Source of the DNA: Clostridium bornimense
Lineage (GTDB): Bacteria > Bacillota > Clostridia > Clostridiales > Clostridiaceae
Assembly (NCBI RefSeq): GCF_018917145.1
Contig: NZ_JAHLOD010000005.1
Location: forward strand, 42,559 to 106,558
DNA length: 64,000 nucleotides
Reading direction: 5' to 3'
Shown: positions 33,397-42,652 of the stretch, one piece after another
How the letters are laid out: every line of letters starts with the position of its first letter
Numbering within the stretch: position 1 is the stretch's first letter
Position numbers and translations under genes: made by a program
The notes under the pieces: model-generated
The model's database searches: none
The model's input: only the letters and a program-made list of their open reading frames with translations
What the model was told of the DNA's origin: nothing

Positions 33397-35217
33397 GTGA
33401 AGAAAATACTTACTAAGAAGAAAAACGAAGAAGAAATTTATTTAAAGCCTAAGGAGGGCGGTATAGTTTTAAATCATATTCTGGATAATGAAGAAAATGT
33501 TAAAAAGTTAAAATGTAACATTAATAAGTGGGAAGACAGTAGCGATATGTATATTTGTCATGATCCTATAAGTGTAAAAATTAAAACTAGAGAAAAGGAA
33601 ATAATTAGAGGAGAAATTTTAGAAATATCTTACAAGAGAGTTGTTATAAAACTAAAAAAAGATGACATTGCCCAAATAAAGAGAAAAGATTCTTTATTGT
33701 TAAAATTTAATTTAAGTGAAGGAAATATGCCAGAAGGATTTGAAGGAAGGGTCAAGATTAGAGCAATTGCAATGATTAATGATGAAAATAGCAGTAAAGA
33801 ATATAGGTATGTAGAATTTCTATTTGAGAATACATTGAAATCATATTTTTCTAAAAGAAAATGGCCAATTAATTTGGTGATTTCCAGTATTTTCACAATA
33901 TTAATAATCGCTAATATTGTATTTATGAGATTTGAGAGCATTAAATTCTTTTCTTATCAGCCAGTTTTATATGGATATAGTCTGATAACTGCACTATATT
34001 TAGTTACTAGATATATTTTTGGAGGTGCGTACAAGCCTGTAACGGCTGAATTTGATTTTACACCAGAGGTTTCAATTATAATTCCTTGTTTTAATGAGGA
34101 AAGATGGATACACAAAACTATAACTAGTTGTGTAGATCAAGATTATCCGATGGACAAGTTAGAAGTTATTATAGTTGATGATTGCTCAAATGATAATTCC
34201 GTCGAAAGAATTAAAGAAACTATTGAAGAATTGAAAAATAAATATCCTCAATATAATATTGCAAAAAGAGTAAGACTTTTACCTTTGAAACAAAATGGTG
34301 GAAAGCGTATAGCTTTAGTAAAAGGTGTAGAGGTAGCTTCTCATAATTATGTAACTTTTGTAGACTCTGATAGCTTTTTAAAACCTGATGCTATTAAAAA
34401 TATTGTAAAACCATTTGTAGATCCAAAGGTCGGCGGTGTAACAGGAAGAACAGATGTTGAAAATACATGGACAAATTATATTACTAAAATGCAAGCTGTA
34501 AGATATTACATTTCTTTTCGTATAATAAAAGCTGCTGAATCAATTTTTGATGCAGTAACATGTTTATCAGGACCACTTTCTTGTTATAGGAAGGAGTTAG
34601 TTGAAAAGTATAAAGAGGATTGGCTCAATCAAAAGTTTTTTGGACAACCAGCTACTTTTGGTGATGATAGAAGTATGACAAATTTTATATTAAAGGAGCA
34701 CAGAACAGTATATCAAGATAATGCAATATGTACGACAATAGTTCCGTCTAAATTTAAGGTTTTTCTAAAACAACAAATGAGATGGAAAAGATCATGGCTT
34801 AGAGAATCCTTGCGAGCAGGTAGTTTTATGTGGAAAAAGGAACCTTTTCAAGCAATATCCTTTTATGCAGGATTTTTAGTGCCTATTTTAGCTCCAATAA
34901 TATTCTTATATAATTTTATTTATATACCAATATATTATCAAATAACTCCTTTAGTGTTTTTACTAGGAATAGTATTAATGAGCTTTTTAATGAGCTTTGT
35001 GTATTTATGGTTCAGAAAAAGTTCCGTCTGGCTTTATGGAATTTGGTTTTGTATCTTTTATGAACTTATTTTGATATGGCAAATGCCTATAGCGTGTGTG
35101 ACTTTTTGGAAGTCTACTTGGGGAACTAGAGATACTAAGGAAGATTTAGAAGCTAAAGCGAAGAAGGAAAAGAGAAAGAGTAAGAAAACTAAGGTATCAG
35201 CAAGTATCAATGAATAA
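33397..35217 (+). CDS. Processive GT2 polysaccharide synthase with PilZ-like N-terminal barrel
   Basis: The N-terminal ~145 residues look like a PilZ-type beta-barrel (EIIRGEILEISYKRVVIKL), but c-di-GMP motifs RxxxR and D/NxSxxG are missing. Two TM segments follow (about 152-173 and 188-205). The GT2 domain has SIIIPCFNEERW, IIVDDCSNDNS, the DxD in FVDSDSF, and QQMRWKRSW, the motif of processive hyaluronan, chitin or PNAG-type synthases. Three to four C-terminal TM segments form the export channel. It should polymerise and secrete a glycan. GTG 33397 follows AAAGGGAG. Confidence 0.88.
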   Translation: MKKILTKKKNEEEIYLKPKEGGIVLNHILDNEENVKKLKCNINKWEDSSDMYICHDPISVKIKTREKEIIRGEILEISYKRVVIKLKKDDIAQIKRKDSLLLKFNLSEGNMPEGFEGRVKIRAIAMINDENSSKEYRYVEFLFENTLKSYFSKRKWPINLVISSIFTILIIANIVFMRFESIKFFSYQPVLYGYSLITALYLVTRYIFGGAYKPVTAEFDFTPEVSIIIPCFNEERWIHKTITSCVDQDYPMDKLEVIIVDDCSNDNSVERIKETIEELKNKYPQYNIAKRVRLLPLKQNGGKRIALVKGVEVASHNYVTFVDSDSFLKPDAIKNIVKPFVDPKVGGVTGRTDVENTWTNYITKMQAVRYYISFRIIKAAESIFDAVTCLSGPLSCYRKELVEKYKEDWLNQKFFGQPATFGDDRSMTNFILKEHRTVYQDNAICTTIVPSKFKVFLKQQMRWKRSWLRESLRAGSFMWKKEPFQAISFYAGFLVPILAPIIFLYNFIYIPIYYQITPLVFLLGIVLMSFLMSFVYLWFRKSSVWLYGIWFCIFYELILIWQMPIACVTFWKSTWGTRDTKEDLEAKAKKEKRKSKKTKVSASINE

Positions 35218-35237
35218 TAGTTAGTGAGGAGTTAATT

Positions 35238-36224
35238 GTGAAAAAAGATAATTTAACTATAAATCAGTATGTTAAGGGGAAAGAAAAAAGAAAAGTTTTT
35301 AGAACAATATTAGAATCGTTAATATGCGTTTTTGTAGTAGTATGTGCATTTTCACAAGTTTTATTTAATGAAAAATATAAAAAACCTAATAAAAAGTTGT
35401 GGAATCAAGAAGATGGCTTTGTTATGATTTCTTATTCATCATTAGGCGATGGGAAAAAGAATATATCAGAAGAAAAGCTTAGGGATCAATTGGGTGCTCT
35501 TTATAAAGATGGTTATGTGACTATAGGTATTGATGATGTGATAAATTACTATGAACATGATGGAAAATTACCAGATAAAGCGCTATTTTTAGTATTCGAA
35601 GATGGTACAAAAGTTTCTACAAAAATGACAAAAAAGGTATTGCAAAAATATAATTATAAGGCAATAACGATGAATTATGCTGGATATTTATCAAGTAGAA
35701 ATAGAAGTTATTTAACCACATCAGATTTGAAGAAACTGAAGAATGATGATTACTTTGATATTGGTACTAGTGGATATAGATTTCAATATATAAATGTACA
35801 AGGAAAGGATACTGATTCTAATAGTGTTGATACTAAAAAATCCACATATAATCATTATTTAATGGATTATTTAAGAGATGGTGATAATGTCCCTATTGAG
35901 ACAGAAGACGAAATGAGAAAGAGAATAAATTGGGACTATGATGAAATGAATAAAATATACAATAAAGTTTTAAATGGTATGCCTAAATGTTATATGATAA
36001 TGCCTTCAGATAAACTGTTCTACAAAGTTACAGATTCTGTGGAAAGGGTAAACGAAGAAAATATAGAAAAGTATTTTGATATTGTTATTAATAGAACAGG
36101 GGATTGTTATAATACTAAAAATCAATCTAAGTATGATTTAACAAGAATAAGAGTTGAAAAAGGGTGGTCAGGAGATCAGCTACTAAAAAAAATTAATGAA
36201 TCAATAGATAGCAATAAGGAGTAA
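35238..36224 (+). CDS. Polysaccharide-deacetylase-fold protein (PgaB/IcaB-like, degenerate)
   Basis: The 328-residue protein has an N-terminal TM anchor (about 25-45) and an extracellular domain with the PgaB/IcaB order: VMISYSSL, LYKDGYVTIGIDDVINYY, GKLPDKALFLVFEDG and LQKYNYKAITMNY. The catalytic LTFDDG motif is changed to LVFEDG and I see no HxxxH metal motif, so it may be inactive or act as a scaffold. GTG 35238 follows GAGGAG. It lies 20 bases after the synthase gene and one base before the next gene. Confidence 0.75.
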   Translation: MKKDNLTINQYVKGKEKRKVFRTILESLICVFVVVCAFSQVLFNEKYKKPNKKLWNQEDGFVMISYSSLGDGKKNISEEKLRDQLGALYKDGYVTIGIDDVINYYEHDGKLPDKALFLVFEDGTKVSTKMTKKVLQKYNYKAITMNYAGYLSSRNRSYLTTSDLKKLKNDDYFDIGTSGYRFQYINVQGKDTDSNSVDTKKSTYNHYLMDYLRDGDNVPIETEDEMRKRINWDYDEMNKIYNKVLNGMPKCYMIMPSDKLFYKVTDSVERVNEENIEKYFDIVINRTGDCYNTKNQSKYDLTRIRVEKGWSGDQLLKKINESIDSNKE

Positions 36225-36225
36225 T

Positions 36226-37197
36226 ATGAAAAGATTTATCGGACTTGTTTTATGTATAGCATTATTTATTACTATAATAGGCTGTAATCTTAATAAAAGT
36301 AACGGAAAAGTAACCTTCCATGGCTGGATTGTTGATTGGGATTTTCAAGGGGGAATTGAGGAAGCAAGAAATTCTTCACATCATTTGGATAATCTTTCGT
36401 ATTTTGGAGTGTACTTTAATAAAGATGGTTTACTATATAAGAATGAAAGTTTTTCAAGCAATATAGATACTTTGGCGAAGGAATATGACAAATTATATAT
36501 TACAGTAGTGAATGATGTTATTAACGAAGATAACTCTATAGAAAAAGATAGTGATGTAATTCATAGTATTTTAAATAGTAACGATAAAAAAGAAAGGCAT
36601 ATTGCAGAACTATTGAATCTTGCAGATGACAAAATCATTGAAGGAATTGAGTTGGACTATGAAAAAATCCAAGATAGTGATTGGAAGAAATATATATCTT
36701 TTATTGACGAAGTGGGAACTAAATTAGCTAACAAAGGTAAAAAGTTAAGGGTGGTATTACAATCATCAGCTCCAGTTAATAAGTTAAAGTTTCCTACTGA
36801 ATATGAATATATAGTTATGGTGTACAATCTTTATGGTAATAAAACAAAACCTGGTCCTAAAGCTGACAAAGATTATGTAGAAAGCGTATGCAATAAATTT
36901 AAAGGTAAACTTGAGAACTTGCAATTAGCTTTTTCATTAAGTGGTGCAGAATGGCTAGACAATGGAGAATATAAGTCCTTAAGTAGAAATGATATTACCC
37001 AAATAAGGAATGGGAATTCTGTAGATATTACTAGGGCTAAAGAAAGTGATGCATTAACTTTTAGCTATAGAGATGAAAAAAATAATTTTTGTGAAGTATG
37101 GTATTCAGATGATGAAACTATAAAGTCATGGATGAATATAGCTAAGTCAAAAGGTATATATAAATTTTCTATATGGAGATTAGGAGGAAATATTTAA
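36226..37197 (+). CDS. GH18-like glycosidase lipoprotein
   Basis: A lipoprotein signal ends in IIGC. The mature protein resembles GH18 TIM barrels: HGWIVDWDFQGG at the first strand and IIEGIELDYEKI where GH18 enzymes have DxxDxDxE, so the final catalytic Glu is kept while the first Asp positions are partly Glu. KFSIWRLGG closes the barrel. It may trim or bind the nascent polysaccharide. In PgaB a deacetylase and a glycosidase domain are fused, whereas here they seem to be separate proteins. Confidence 0.72.
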   Translation: MKRFIGLVLCIALFITIIGCNLNKSNGKVTFHGWIVDWDFQGGIEEARNSSHHLDNLSYFGVYFNKDGLLYKNESFSSNIDTLAKEYDKLYITVVNDVINEDNSIEKDSDVIHSILNSNDKKERHIAELLNLADDKIIEGIELDYEKIQDSDWKKYISFIDEVGTKLANKGKKLRVVLQSSAPVNKLKFPTEYEYIVMVYNLYGNKTKPGPKADKDYVESVCNKFKGKLENLQLAFSLSGAEWLDNGEYKSLSRNDITQIRNGNSVDITRAKESDALTFSYRDEKNNFCEVWYSDDETIKSWMNIAKSKGIYKFSIWRLGGNI

Positions 37198-37210
37198 AAG
37201 AGGAGAAAGT

Positions 37211-38635
37211 ATGAAAAATAAAAAACTAGTGTCTATTATAGTTATATCTATGATAGTTACAATGATATTAACATCTTGTTCAAAAGATAAGTATCCTCTT
37301 AAGGATGATAAAGTTACAAATGTAAGTAAAAATGTTATTAGTAAAGTTGATAAAAATATAAAAGTTTCTAATTGTGATGAAATATCTTGTGCAATAACTG
37401 ATAAAAAAGTTATTAGTATAGTTATCCAAGGGATGGGAAATGAAGACTCATTGTCAAAGCTACTAAAAGAGTTAAAGAATAATAACCTAAAAGTTACTTT
37501 CTTTGCATCTGGAATTAAAGTTAGTGAAGAAAGTAATCTAGCAAAAGCAATAATAAGCGATGGTCACAAAATTGAAAATAGTACTTTAACAAGTGCTGAC
37601 TTAACAAAAGAAAGTTATAAAAATAAAGTTAAAGAAATAGAAAGATCAGGAGAAGCAATAGAAAAGGTATTAAAAGAAAAGTGTAAGTATCTTAGAGTTG
37701 GAAAAGATAATATAAATAAAAAAGTAAAAGATGTTGCTAAGGATTGCGGATATAAATATATCATTAATCCTACAATAAGATTTACTGATTTATCTAATGA
37801 AGATGAACAGTACTTAGGAAAAATGTTTCTTGAAAAAAGAAAGCGTGGTAATTTAGTACTTTTAGACTTAGATTCTAATCCAGATTTATATAAGTACATT
37901 AGTTATTTTGCTGAAAAAATAAAAGAAAAATCTTATAAAGCAATTTCTTTAGATGATTTAATTGATTTGTATGAAAAAAGAAAAGTTGAACAATATAAAC
38001 CTAAAAAGCAAATAGATGTACCTTGTAATCAATACAATATTATTAAAGATTATAAAACAGATGAAAAGAAAATAGCTTTAACTTTTGACGATTGGGCAAG
38101 TGATGATACTGTTGATGAGATATTAGATATTCTTGATAGATATAATATAAAATCTACATTTTTTTTAATAGGTGAAGGAGTGGAAGAAAATCCTAGCTTA
38201 GCTTATACAATATCTCAGAGAGGTCATGAAATTGCAAATCATACTTATAGTCACAAGGATGTAAATACTATAAGTTCAGAGGAGTTGAAAAAGGAAATTA
38301 ACAAAGGGTATCAAGTTATAGCTAAAGCTATTAATAAAGAACCTAGTAAGTATTTAAGGACTCCAAGAGGCATAATTGATGAAGAAGTTGGACAAACTAT
38401 AGCTAGTTGTGGTTATAAGGATATAGTTCTTTATGGTATAGATCCTAAGGATTGGGAGGCTAACGTAAGTAGTGATGAAATTGTAGATTATATGATTAAT
38501 AACAGCAAAAGTGGTGGAATAACATTACTACATATATTAGACGGGAAACATACAGCTGAGGCGTTACCAAGAGTTATTGAAAACTTACAAAATCAAGGTT
38601 ATGAAATAGTTACAGTAGGGGAACTATTAAATTAA
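37211..38635 (+). CDS. Lipoprotein with two polysaccharide-deacetylase (NodB) domains
   Basis: The signal MKNKKLVSIIVISM...LTSC is a lipoprotein signal. Residues ~65-255 form a degenerate NodB-like domain (KVISIVIQGMGNEDS, KVTFFASGIKV) lacking metal ligands. Residues ~285-474 form a canonical domain: IALTFDDW with both aspartates, TFFLIGEG, HTYSH with both histidines, YLRTPRG and DPKDWEA. The second should remove N-acetyl groups from an amino-sugar polymer. It ends the operon, with a perfect terminator four bases after the stop. Confidence 0.88.
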   Translation: MKNKKLVSIIVISMIVTMILTSCSKDKYPLKDDKVTNVSKNVISKVDKNIKVSNCDEISCAITDKKVISIVIQGMGNEDSLSKLLKELKNNNLKVTFFASGIKVSEESNLAKAIISDGHKIENSTLTSADLTKESYKNKVKEIERSGEAIEKVLKEKCKYLRVGKDNINKKVKDVAKDCGYKYIINPTIRFTDLSNEDEQYLGKMFLEKRKRGNLVLLDLDSNPDLYKYISYFAEKIKEKSYKAISLDDLIDLYEKRKVEQYKPKKQIDVPCNQYNIIKDYKTDEKKIALTFDDWASDDTVDEILDILDRYNIKSTFFLIGEGVEENPSLAYTISQRGHEIANHTYSHKDVNTISSEELKKEINKGYQVIAKAINKEPSKYLRTPRGIIDEEVGQTIASCGYKDIVLYGIDPKDWEANVSSDEIVDYMINNSKSGGITLLHILDGKHTAEALPRVIENLQNQGYEIVTVGELLN

Positions 38636-38638
38636 TAA

Positions 38639-38672
38639 AAAGGGATTATTACAAATTTGTAATAATCCCTTT
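38639..38672 (+). terminator. Terminator of the exopolysaccharide operon
   Basis: AAAGGGATTATTACAAA (38639-38655) and TTTGTAATAATCCCTTT (38656-38672) form a perfect 17-bp inverted repeat without spacer, so the innermost bases form the loop. Confidence 0.8.
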
Positions 38673-38734
38673 AATCTTACAGTAATAAAGAAGATATATT
38701 ATAATAACATAAGATAAATGAGAGGGGTAAAAAC

Positions 38735-39400
38735 ATGATAGTAATAGAAACAAAGAATCTAGGAAAAACTTATGGTAAAAAGGACAACTTAGTTAAAGCA
38801 TTGAGTAATGTTAATATAAAAGTAGAAAAAGGAGAATTTGTTGCAATAATAGGAACTAGTGGATCTGGTAAAAGTACATTACTTCATCAATTAGGGGGCG
38901 TAGATAGACCAACAGAGGGTAAAGTTTTAATAGAAAGTGCTGATATTTATAGTTTAAAGGAAAATGAACTTGCTATATTTAGAAGAAGAAAGATAGGATT
39001 TGTTTTTCAATCTTTTAATTTAATTCCTGTATTAACAGTGGAAGAAAATATAAAGATGCCAGCGTTATTAGATCACAGAAAAGTTGATGAAGAGTACTAT
39101 AAGGATTTAATAAGAACATTAGGTCTTGAAAATAGAGAAAATCATTTACCATCACAATTATCTGGAGGGCAACAACAAAGGGTAGCAATTGCTAGGGCAT
39201 TAATAAATAAGCCGTCTATAGTTTTAGCTGATGAGCCTACAGGAAATCTTGATAGTGAGACTTCAAAAGAAATTATGGAGATGCTTAAGTTTTCTATAAG
39301 AAAATATAATCAAACTGCAATAGTAATAACACATGACTTGGGAATAGCTGAAAATGCTGACAGAATCATAAAAATTGCCGATGGAAAAGTAGTAGAATAG
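38735..39400 (+). CDS. ABC ATPase of a MacB/BceA-type transporter
   Basis: The 221-residue ATPase has Walker A GTSGSGKST, Q-loop FVFQSFNLIP, signature LSGGQQQR, Walker B IVLADEPTGNLDS and the H-loop ITHD. The short length and FNLIPVLTVEENI match the LolD/MacB/BceA group that drives FtsX-type permeases. The permease gene follows 12 bases later, and a two-component system comes next. A role in peptide antibiotic sensing or resistance, or envelope remodelling, is likely from context. Confidence 0.93.
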   Translation: MIVIETKNLGKTYGKKDNLVKALSNVNIKVEKGEFVAIIGTSGSGKSTLLHQLGGVDRPTEGKVLIESADIYSLKENELAIFRRRKIGFVFQSFNLIPVLTVEENIKMPALLDHRKVDEEYYKDLIRTLGLENRENHLPSQLSGGQQQRVAIARALINKPSIVLADEPTGNLDSETSKEIMEMLKFSIRKYNQTAIVITHDLGIAENADRIIKIADGKVVE

Positions 39401-39412
39401 GAGGTGGTTTTT

Positions 39413-41899
39413 ATGAAAAACTATAGTGATATATCTTATAGATATATGAAAGAAAATAAAAAGAGAACAACTTTAACGATATTGGGTATTACACTAGCAA
39501 CTATTTTAATTTTTGCGATTGGTACATTTATATTAAGTTTTAGGGATTCAATGATAGATCGTGAAAGAGAAGCTGCAGATTTTGAATTTATGCTTGATAT
39601 TTCAGGTAATGAAGCGGAGAAGGTAATAAATAACGTAGAAATAAAAAATAGTGAAGTAGTACAAGATAGTGAAATTCAATATAGTATAGAAAATAGTAAA
39701 TATAAAATTGTAGTTGGTAATTATGGTGATAAGGGCTATTACGATAAAATTTATGGTGGAAAAATAGTAGAAGGAAGTTTTCCTAAAAGTAATAATGAAA
39801 TAGTCATTGATTCAATGACAAAGAAAAAGCTTAATGTTAATGTTGGTGATACTCTAAAGGGTAAAAGCGAAGAAGGAGTAGAAAAAGACTTTAAGGTAGT
39901 AGGTATTGTTAAATTAGATGGTTTTAGTAGCAATAATGATAATCTACTATATGTTAGTGGATATTTAGATAAGATAAATAAGGAAGATGAATATACTGTA
40001 TATGTTAATTTAAAAAGTGAAAAAAACAAACAAAAGATAATAAATAAAGTATTAAAGGATGCAAATGTAGAAATAAAAGAAGGAACCAAAAATGATAATA
40101 GTCAATTACTATATCTAACAGGTAATGGTGGAAATAGCTATACAAATAGAGGAATTAAGAATATTGCTATATTTGTAATTGCAATAATAATGGTGTGTAC
40201 TATGACAGTTATATATAATTCATTTAATATGTCTGTAATTGAGAGAATTAGATACTTTGGAATATTAAAAGCTATGGGTGCTACAAATAAGCAAATAAAA
40301 AGAATTGTTTATAAAGAAGGAGCAATAATGGGGCTTTGTGCTCTACCAATTGGTGTAATTATAGGATTCTTTTCTTTAAAGTTTGGAATAAAAATATTCC
40401 TAGGTGATAACGTTATGTTAACTAAGCTTACAATAAATTTTTATCCTGTAATTATATTAGTTACAGCAATTTTAGTAGCTATTACAATCTTTTTATCATT
40501 GCTTGCTCCAGTAAAAAAGGTAAAGAAAATCACTGCAGTGGATGCAATGAAAAATAAGAGTGAAATTAGCATTGGAAAAATTAAAAGAAGAAAAGCCAGA
40601 ATAATTACTAAGGTTTTTGGTATTGAAGGAAGTATGGCATATAAAAATATAAGAAGAACTCCTATGAGATTTATAGTTACTTTATTAGCTTTAACTATAT
40701 CAATAGTGATATTTAATGTATTCTATAATTTTATGTATTTTGCAAAACAACTTACTCAGGATCAATTTATGCGGATAGCTTTTGATTCTTCAGTTACAAG
40801 ATTAGGTAATGATTATTTCACCACTGAGGAAATAAATGAACTAGAAAAAGATATATCTTACTCTTCTATTTATAAAATATTTAACAGAGCGGAAGGAAAG
40901 TTAATTCCTATTGATAAGTTTGTAAATAAAGATGAGGAATTAAGTAGTATATATAGTAAATATGGTTTTGGTCATTTATTATTTGATATTAATGCTTGTG
41001 AAGGTAGTAAAGAATTGAATTTAGCAAAAGATTATGTTGTAGATGGAGAAATTGATTATAATAAATTAAAAGATAATGGTGTAATTTTAGTTGATGGATA
41101 TAGTTCTAGAGATAAAAATGGAGATAAGAAAGTTATTCGTAGAACTAACTATAAAGTTGGAGATAAAATTAAGATATATGAACAAGTTGACGTAAATGGT
41201 AAAGATGATAATACTATAAAGAATGAAATTGAGAATAATTATGTTGAAGTTACAGTAGTTGCTATATTAAACAAAGATCCATTTATGGGATCTTATGAAG
41301 AATCTGGGATAGGGTTGTATTGTCTGAAAGACGTTTATGATAATACTTTTGAAAAAGTTAATTATAATGATATTAGATTTAAGTTTGATAATGAAAAAAA
41401 TAGAGCTAATGCAATAGAATATTTTGATAAAAATTCAGACAAATTCAATTACAGTGATTTCGGTTCAGAGATAGATGAAATAAATGGTGTATATAACCAA
41501 GTTGAGTTTTTCGTATATTGCTTTATTATAATAATAACAATAATATCTGTAGTAAATATTTTTAATACTATTTCGACTAATTTATTATTGAGAAAAAAGG
41601 AATTTGCAACATTAAAAGCTATGGGAATGACTGAAAAGCAATTAAAGAAAACAGTGATTTTAGAAGGAACATTATATGGTATAATTTCAGCTATAGTTGG
41701 TGGAATATTATCAGTAATTCTTAGTAAGATGATGATTAATTCTGGTAGTGAATTAGGTGATTTTACTTTTAAGTTCCCATATTTAGTTTTTTCACTTTCA
41801 ATAGTTGTGGCAATATTAGTAACATATTTGTCTACATTAATACCATTGAAAAGGTTAAGTAAATTAACAGTAGTTGAAGGAATAAGCGACGATGAATAA
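39413..41899 (+). CDS. FtsX-family ABC permease, 8 TM segments
   Basis: The 828-residue permease has two FtsX units. TM1 (about 19-43) is followed by a MacB-like external domain (~200 residues), then TM2-TM4. TM5 (about 420) is followed by a second external domain of ~230 residues and TM6-TM8. ILKAMGATNKQIKR and LKAMGMTEKQLKK are the paired cytoplasmic FtsX motifs that contact the ATPase. AGGAGGTGG precedes ATG 39413; the GTG at 39404 lies inside the ribosome site. Confidence 0.9.
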   Translation: MKNYSDISYRYMKENKKRTTLTILGITLATILIFAIGTFILSFRDSMIDREREAADFEFMLDISGNEAEKVINNVEIKNSEVVQDSEIQYSIENSKYKIVVGNYGDKGYYDKIYGGKIVEGSFPKSNNEIVIDSMTKKKLNVNVGDTLKGKSEEGVEKDFKVVGIVKLDGFSSNNDNLLYVSGYLDKINKEDEYTVYVNLKSEKNKQKIINKVLKDANVEIKEGTKNDNSQLLYLTGNGGNSYTNRGIKNIAIFVIAIIMVCTMTVIYNSFNMSVIERIRYFGILKAMGATNKQIKRIVYKEGAIMGLCALPIGVIIGFFSLKFGIKIFLGDNVMLTKLTINFYPVIILVTAILVAITIFLSLLAPVKKVKKITAVDAMKNKSEISIGKIKRRKARIITKVFGIEGSMAYKNIRRTPMRFIVTLLALTISIVIFNVFYNFMYFAKQLTQDQFMRIAFDSSVTRLGNDYFTTEEINELEKDISYSSIYKIFNRAEGKLIPIDKFVNKDEELSSIYSKYGFGHLLFDINACEGSKELNLAKDYVVDGEIDYNKLKDNGVILVDGYSSRDKNGDKKVIRRTNYKVGDKIKIYEQVDVNGKDDNTIKNEIENNYVEVTVVAILNKDPFMGSYEESGIGLYCLKDVYDNTFEKVNYNDIRFKFDNEKNRANAIEYFDKNSDKFNYSDFGSEIDEINGVYNQVEFFVYCFIIIITIISVVNIFNTISTNLLLRKKEFATLKAMGMTEKQLKKTVILEGTLYGIISAIVGGILSVILSKMMINSGSELGDFTFKFPYLVFSLSIVVAILVTYLSTLIPLKRLSKLTVVEGISDDE

Positions 41900-41905
41900 T
41901 AAGGA

Positions 41906-41933
41906 AAAGGGCTGCAAAATTTTGCAGCCCTTT
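41906..41933 (+). terminator. Hairpin between permease and response-regulator genes
   Basis: AAAGGGCTGCAAAA (41906-41919) and TTTTGCAGCCCTTT (41920-41933) are perfectly complementary. The T-tract is only three bases, so some readthrough into the two-component genes is likely. Confidence 0.65.
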
Positions 41934-41967
41934 AGTATATGCTTTATAATATAAATGAGGTGAATGT

Positions 41968-42651
41968 ATGAAAATTTTGTTAATTGAAGATGATGAAACT
42001 TTATCAATGGGAATAGAATATTCATTAAAAAATGAAGGACATGACGTTGCTGTTGCAAATAAATTAAGTTCTGCAAGAAGTATAGAAAGTTCTGAAAGTT
42101 TGGATCTTATTTTACTTGATGTAGCATTACCAGATGGTAATGGTTATGAATTTTGCAAAGAAATAAGAGGTAAAAGTGATATACCAATTATATTTTTAAC
42201 AGCATGTGATGAAGAAGTAAATGTTGTCTTAGGACTGGATCTTGGTGCAGATGATTATTTAACCAAACCTATAAGAGTAAGGGAACTTATAGCTAGAATA
42301 AATGCAGTAGTTAGAAGAAAAAGTTTCAATAAGGATATTACTAATAAAATAGTATGTAAAGATTTGGTTGTATTGCCGTTAAAATATGAAGTGTATAAGG
42401 GAAAATATAAATTACAATTAACTTCAATAGAATATAAACTTATGTTAATGCTTATAGAAAATAAGGGTAATGTATTAACAAGGAAGCAGCTTTTAGAAAA
42501 GCTTTGGGATGTGGAAGGAAACTTTGTTGAAGAAAAGACTTTAAATGTGTATATAAAAAGACTTAGAGAAAAGTTAGGTGAAGATGATACTATAACTTAT
42601 ATAGAAACTGTTCGTGGTATTGGTTATAGATGGATTGGTGATGAAAGTTAA
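41968..42651 (+). CDS. OmpR/PhoB-type response regulator
   Basis: The receiver domain has LLIEDDE, phosphoacceptor D51 in LILLDVALPDG, and the conserved Thr and Lys in FLTA and DYLTKPI. The C-terminal half is an OmpR winged helix (LTSIEYKLMLMLIENKG, then VYIKRLREKLGEDD, ETVRGIGYRW). GAGGTG precedes the start. Together with the next-encoded kinase it probably controls the upstream ABC transporter, as in Bce-like modules. Confidence 0.94.
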   Translation: MKILLIEDDETLSMGIEYSLKNEGHDVAVANKLSSARSIESSESLDLILLDVALPDGNGYEFCKEIRGKSDIPIIFLTACDEEVNVVLGLDLGADDYLTKPIRVRELIARINAVVRRKSFNKDITNKIVCKDLVVLPLKYEVYKGKYKLQLTSIEYKLMLMLIENKGNVLTRKQLLEKLWDVEGNFVEEKTLNVYIKRLREKLGEDDTITYIETVRGIGYRWIGDES

Positions 42652-42652
42652 T

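Noticed and set aside
41864..42076. 70-codon minus ORF across the permease/regulator junction
   Set aside because: It crosses a terminator hairpin and two well-supported genes on the other strand.
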